Shown here: piece by piece, positions 6,765-8,700 of the stretch
Layout: each line of letters begins with the position of its first letter
Position numbering within the stretch: position 1 is the first letter of the stretch
Origin: Selenomonas sp.
Lineage (GTDB): Bacteria > Bacillota > Negativicutes > Selenomonadales > Selenomonadaceae
Reading direction: 5' to 3'
DNA: 8,700 bases
NCBI GenBank assembly: GCA_003518745.1
Contig: DOYB01000148.1
Location: forward strand, 1 to 8,700
Position numbers and translations under genes: made by a program
Notes under the pieces: model-generated
What the model was told of the DNA's origin: nothing
Databases searched by the model: none
Seen by the model: the letters and a program-made list of their open reading frames with translations, nothing else

Positions 6765-6815
6765 AACCAATCCACGTCCTTCCCTATAGGACTCGCCGAC
6801 GTGGTTTATTGGGTT
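6765..6815 (+). promoter_or_regulatory. Compound stem-loop upstream of ddh with alternative folds
   Basis: Outer arms AACCAAT (6765-6771) and ATTGGGTT (6808-6815) enclose CCACGTC (6772-6778) paired with GACGTGG (6798-6804). Inside, GTCCT (6776-6780) can instead pair with AGGAC (6788-6792), which uses part of the same left arm. The structure ends 30 nt before the ribosome site of ddh, so it is placed to affect translation or transcription of that gene. No T run follows on the plus strand. Confidence 0.5.
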
Positions 6816-6859
6816 CTCACAGTAATTCCTTATCTAGTGAAATTTAGGAGGCTTTCCAT

Positions 6860-7846
6860 ATGAGCATTCGCATCGGAATTCTTGGATATGGCAATCTTGG
6901 ACGTGGTGTAGAGTTTGCCGTAAAAGAACAGGAGGACATGGAGCTTGTGGCTGTTTTCACTCGCCGTGACCCCGCCTCTGTAAAGATTGCGACAGAAAAT
7001 GTTCCTGTCATCAGCGCGTCAAAGGCTGCTGAATGGAGGGATAAGATAGACGTGCTGGTTCTCTGCGGCGGCAGCGCAACAGATTTGCCTGTTCAGACGC
7101 CTGAGTTCGCGAAGCTTTTCAATGTCATAGACAGCTTCGACACCCATGCCCGCATTCCCGAGCATTTTGCCGCGGTGGACGCAGCCGCGAAATCCGGCGG
7201 GCACGTCGGCATTATTTCAGTTGGATGGGATCCGGGACTTTTCTCATTGGCAAGAGTCTATAGCAGCGCCATACTGCCTGACGGGAAAGACTATACTTTC
7301 TGGGGCAAGGGCGTCAGTCAGGGCCATTCCGACGCGGTTCGCAGGATTGCTGGCGTAAAGAACGCCAAACAGTACACGATTCCCGTAGATGCTGCCCTGG
7401 AAGCTGTCAGAAGCGGAACCAATCCCGAGCTTTCCACCCGCCAGAAGCACACCCGCGAATGCTTCGTAGTCCTTGAAGATGGCGCCGATGCCGCAAAGAT
7501 TGAGAATGAAATCAAGACCATGCCCAACTACTTCAGCGATTACGATACCACAGTGCACTTCATCAGCGAGGAAGAATTCAAGCGTGATCACAGCGGCCTT
7601 GCCCATGGTGGATTTGTTATCCGCTCCGGCAAAACCGGAAAAGGTAAGGAGCATAACCACATCATAGAGTTCAGCCTCAAGCTGGATTCCAATCCTGAGT
7701 TCACTACCAGCGTTCTGATTGCCTACGCCCGGGCTGCCTACAGGCTTTCCGGGGAAGGACAGACCGGCTGCAGGACGGTTCTGGATATACCGCCCGCATA
7801 CCTTTCGGCCCAAAGTCCCGATGAACTGAGGGCTCATCTCCTGTAA
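6860..7846 (+). CDS. ddh: meso-Diaminopimelate D-dehydrogenase
   Basis: 328 residues, the normal length for the family (EC 1.4.1.16). The ATG has a perfect AGGAGG eight nt upstream. The N-terminal Rossmann domain has GYGNLG (9-14) for NADP(H), followed by LCGGSATD (68-75). The substrate domain shows GWDPGLFS (122-129), GVSQGHSDAVRR (151-162), Arg194 and Arg199 in the RQKHTRE block, GLAHGGFVIRSG (246-257) with His249, and Asn278 in DSNPEFT; these are the conserved blocks of the Corynebacterium-type enzyme. It converts tetrahydrodipicolinate directly to meso-diaminopimelate with ammonia and NADPH in the cytoplasm, the one-step branch feeding lysine and peptidoglycan synthesis. It has its own structured leader. 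No terminator follows before the next gene 110 nt downstream, so read-through into the lipid A deacylase gene is possible. Assignment is firm. Confidence 0.97.
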   Translation: MSIRIGILGYGNLGRGVEFAVKEQEDMELVAVFTRRDPASVKIATENVPVISASKAAEWRDKIDVLVLCGGSATDLPVQTPEFAKLFNVIDSFDTHARIPEHFAAVDAAAKSGGHVGIISVGWDPGLFSLARVYSSAILPDGKDYTFWGKGVSQGHSDAVRRIAGVKNAKQYTIPVDAALEAVRSGTNPELSTRQKHTRECFVVLEDGADAAKIENEIKTMPNYFSDYDTTVHFISEEEFKRDHSGLAHGGFVIRSGKTGKGKEHNHIIEFSLKLDSNPEFTTSVLIAYARAAYRLSGEGQTGCRTVLDIPPAYLSAQSPDELRAHLL

Positions 7847-7904
7847 AACTCACCAAAACCCATATCAGCATAATTTGATTCCCCCAGACAATGCAAAAAT
7901 AAAT

Positions 7905-7936
7905 GAAATCGAAGAACTCTAAATATCGACGATTTC
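7905..7936 (+). repeat. Inverted repeat before the PagL-like gene
   Basis: GAAATCG (7905-7911) and CGATTTC (7930-7936) are exact reverse complements with an 18-nt spacer, just ahead of the AAGGGG ribosome site (7940-7945). It lacks a T run, so it is not a terminator of ddh. It could be an operator overlapping a weak promoter (TTGATT 7875-7880, AATAAA 7898-7903, 17-nt spacing) or an RNA hairpin near the ribosome site. Confidence 0.35.
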
Positions 7937-7956
7937 AATAAGGGGCGACTCACTCT

Positions 7957-8700
7957 ATGAAGAAAGCGACTGTTATAGTCGGTATAATACTTACGTGGAA
8001 CAGCGTTGCAATGGCAGGTGAATCTCCGGCCAACAAAGCAGAAAATATACCTGTAGATAACTCGGCTACCTCTACCGTTACATCCGTAAATGAAACAGTT
8101 TTAACAAAGCATGCTCACGCATCTGATAACTCGACACATAAGGAGAGCACCACACCCTCCGAGGTCACGAAATCCCCTCAAACAGATACAACTGACAGGA
8201 CAGATATTCCTAAAATCGAAATGTCTTTGCCCGAAAAGAAAGAACATTCAAAGCAAAAGCCATATGAAATACAGATGTCGTATTTACATGGAGGATTTTT
8301 CAAAGACAGGAAGATCAATCGCTATGATGTGGATCTATTGAAACAGTTCAAGAGAAACGGGTCTATAACCCTGTACGTTGGAGCTACCGTATCCCGCATG
8401 ACCGGCTATACCACGGAAAATGGAATATGGAGGGACAGCAACGCCTGGGGAATCGGCCCTACCTTCATGTTTAGGTGGGAAAAGCCGATTTGTGGGAAAC
8501 TGTACGGATCAATTGATGCCTCGGCAAGCCTGCAGTTTTACAACAGAGCTCACCCTGCCTCGGGCAGAGCCTTTGGATTTCTTTGGCGGGCAGGTCCACG
8601 CTTGACCTATCGTTATAACGAATATGAAGCTTTAAGTCTTGGATATATTTTCCATCATTGCTCAAACGGCTTCCAATCCCACAATCCCGGCTATAATGGA
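7957..8700 (+). CDS. PagL-like lipid A deacylase (acyloxyacyl hydrolase), 3' end cut
   Basis: 248 codons open to the window edge, start ATG at 7957 with AAGGGG about 11 nt upstream. Residues 1-20 are a Sec signal peptide (MKK, hydrophobic core, AMA cleavage site). Residues about 21-104 are a Thr/Ser/Glu/Lys-rich, probably disordered stretch, unusual for the family. From about 105 an outer-membrane beta-barrel begins: IQMSYLHGGF, repeated alternating aromatic strands, GIGPTFMFRWE, LWRAGPRLTYRY, LSLGYIFHHCSN. The HxSN motif with His234 and Ser236 corresponds to the His and Ser of the PagL catalytic triad. The third residue, a Glu about 12 residues later in PagL, would lie just past the window. 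PagL removes the 3-O-linked acyl chain of lipid A in the outer membrane. The barrel before the motif has near the usual length, so probably only a few tens of residues are missing. Its presence implies LPS in the host. Confidence 0.85.
   Translation, partial: MKKATVIVGIILTWNSVAMAGESPANKAENIPVDNSATSTVTSVNETVLTKHAHASDNSTHKESTTPSEVTKSPQTDTTDRTDIPKIEMSLPEKKEHSKQKPYEIQMSYLHGGFFKDRKINRYDVDLLKQFKRNGSITLYVGATVSRMTGYTTENGIWRDSNAWGIGPTFMFRWEKPICGKLYGSIDASASLQFYNRAHPASGRAFGFLWRAGPRLTYRYNEYEALSLGYIFHHCSNGFQSHNPGYNG

Larger units (their letters stand above)
6591..6859 (+). other. Non-coding leader region of ddh
   Basis: No believable gene. A short plus-strand ORF (6571-6756) runs across the terminator and has no ribosome site. 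The stretch holds an AT-rich part with a candidate extended -10 promoter, a perfect 10-bp hairpin (6720-6743), a large compound stem-loop (6765-6815) and the AGGAGG ribosome site of ddh (6846-6851). I do not recognise any known riboswitch class in it; in particular I do not see the lysine riboswitch core that might be expected before a lysine-pathway gene. Confidence 0.6.

Noticed and set aside
6591..6859. Lysine riboswitch or T-box before ddh
   Set aside because: Neither the conserved lysine riboswitch core nor the T-box GGTGG sequence with a following terminator is visible.
7244..7837. 197-codon minus-strand ORF opposite ddh
   Set aside because: It lies wholly within ddh. A GGAG directly touches its ATG, too close to act as a ribosome site, and the product resembles nothing I know.

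Overview
The window looks like chromosome from a diderm Firmicute (Negativicutes, Selenomonas/Anaerovibrio/Veillonella-like). This is an inference from gene content and style. The genes have AGGAGG-type ribosome sites and Firmicute-style PTS and BMP proteins. A meso-diaminopimelate dehydrogenase sits just before an outer-membrane beta-barrel lipid A deacylase (PagL-like), which implies an LPS-bearing outer membrane. Base composition is moderate throughout, and I saw no IS element, CRISPR array, tRNA or rRNA.

Layout. (1) 1-900, minus strand: a Bax inhibitor-1/YccA-family membrane protein with a clear promoter (868-897) and a strong intrinsic terminator (32-77). (2) 898-1134: a divergent intergenic region holding a plus-strand terminator-like hairpin (963-1004). 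An 8-bp helix interlocks with its stem, so it may be a leader attenuator or the end of a small RNA. (3) 1135-6227, plus strand: a tight three-gene operon with overlapping reading frames. It encodes a lactose/cellobiose-type PTS EIIC homologue, a membrane-anchored BMP-family periplasmic binding protein, and a hybrid sensor histidine kinase (HisKA-HATPase-REC-Hpt). It closes with a terminator at 6237-6270. (4) 6364-6590: a self-contained transcription unit with a near-consensus promoter, a strong ribosome site, a 33-codon ORF and a terminator; it is either a small protein gene or a structured RNA. (5) 6591-6859: a hairpin-rich leader in front of ddh. (6) 6860-7846: meso-diaminopimelate D-dehydrogenase. 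(7) 7957-8700: a PagL-like acyloxyacyl hydrolase cut by the window end.

How the genes may work together. The operon in (3) is the main point of interest. There is no PTS EIIA or EIIB and no ABC permease or ATPase, so neither the EIIC nor the BMP protein has its usual partners here. Translation of the three genes is coupled. The simplest reading is a sensory complex, in outline like LuxP-LuxQ: a tethered binding protein and an EIIC-like channel or receptor feed a phosphorelay kinase whose final response regulator lies elsewhere. The last two genes both concern the cell envelope (peptidoglycan precursor and lipid A), though I see no proof that they are co-transcribed.
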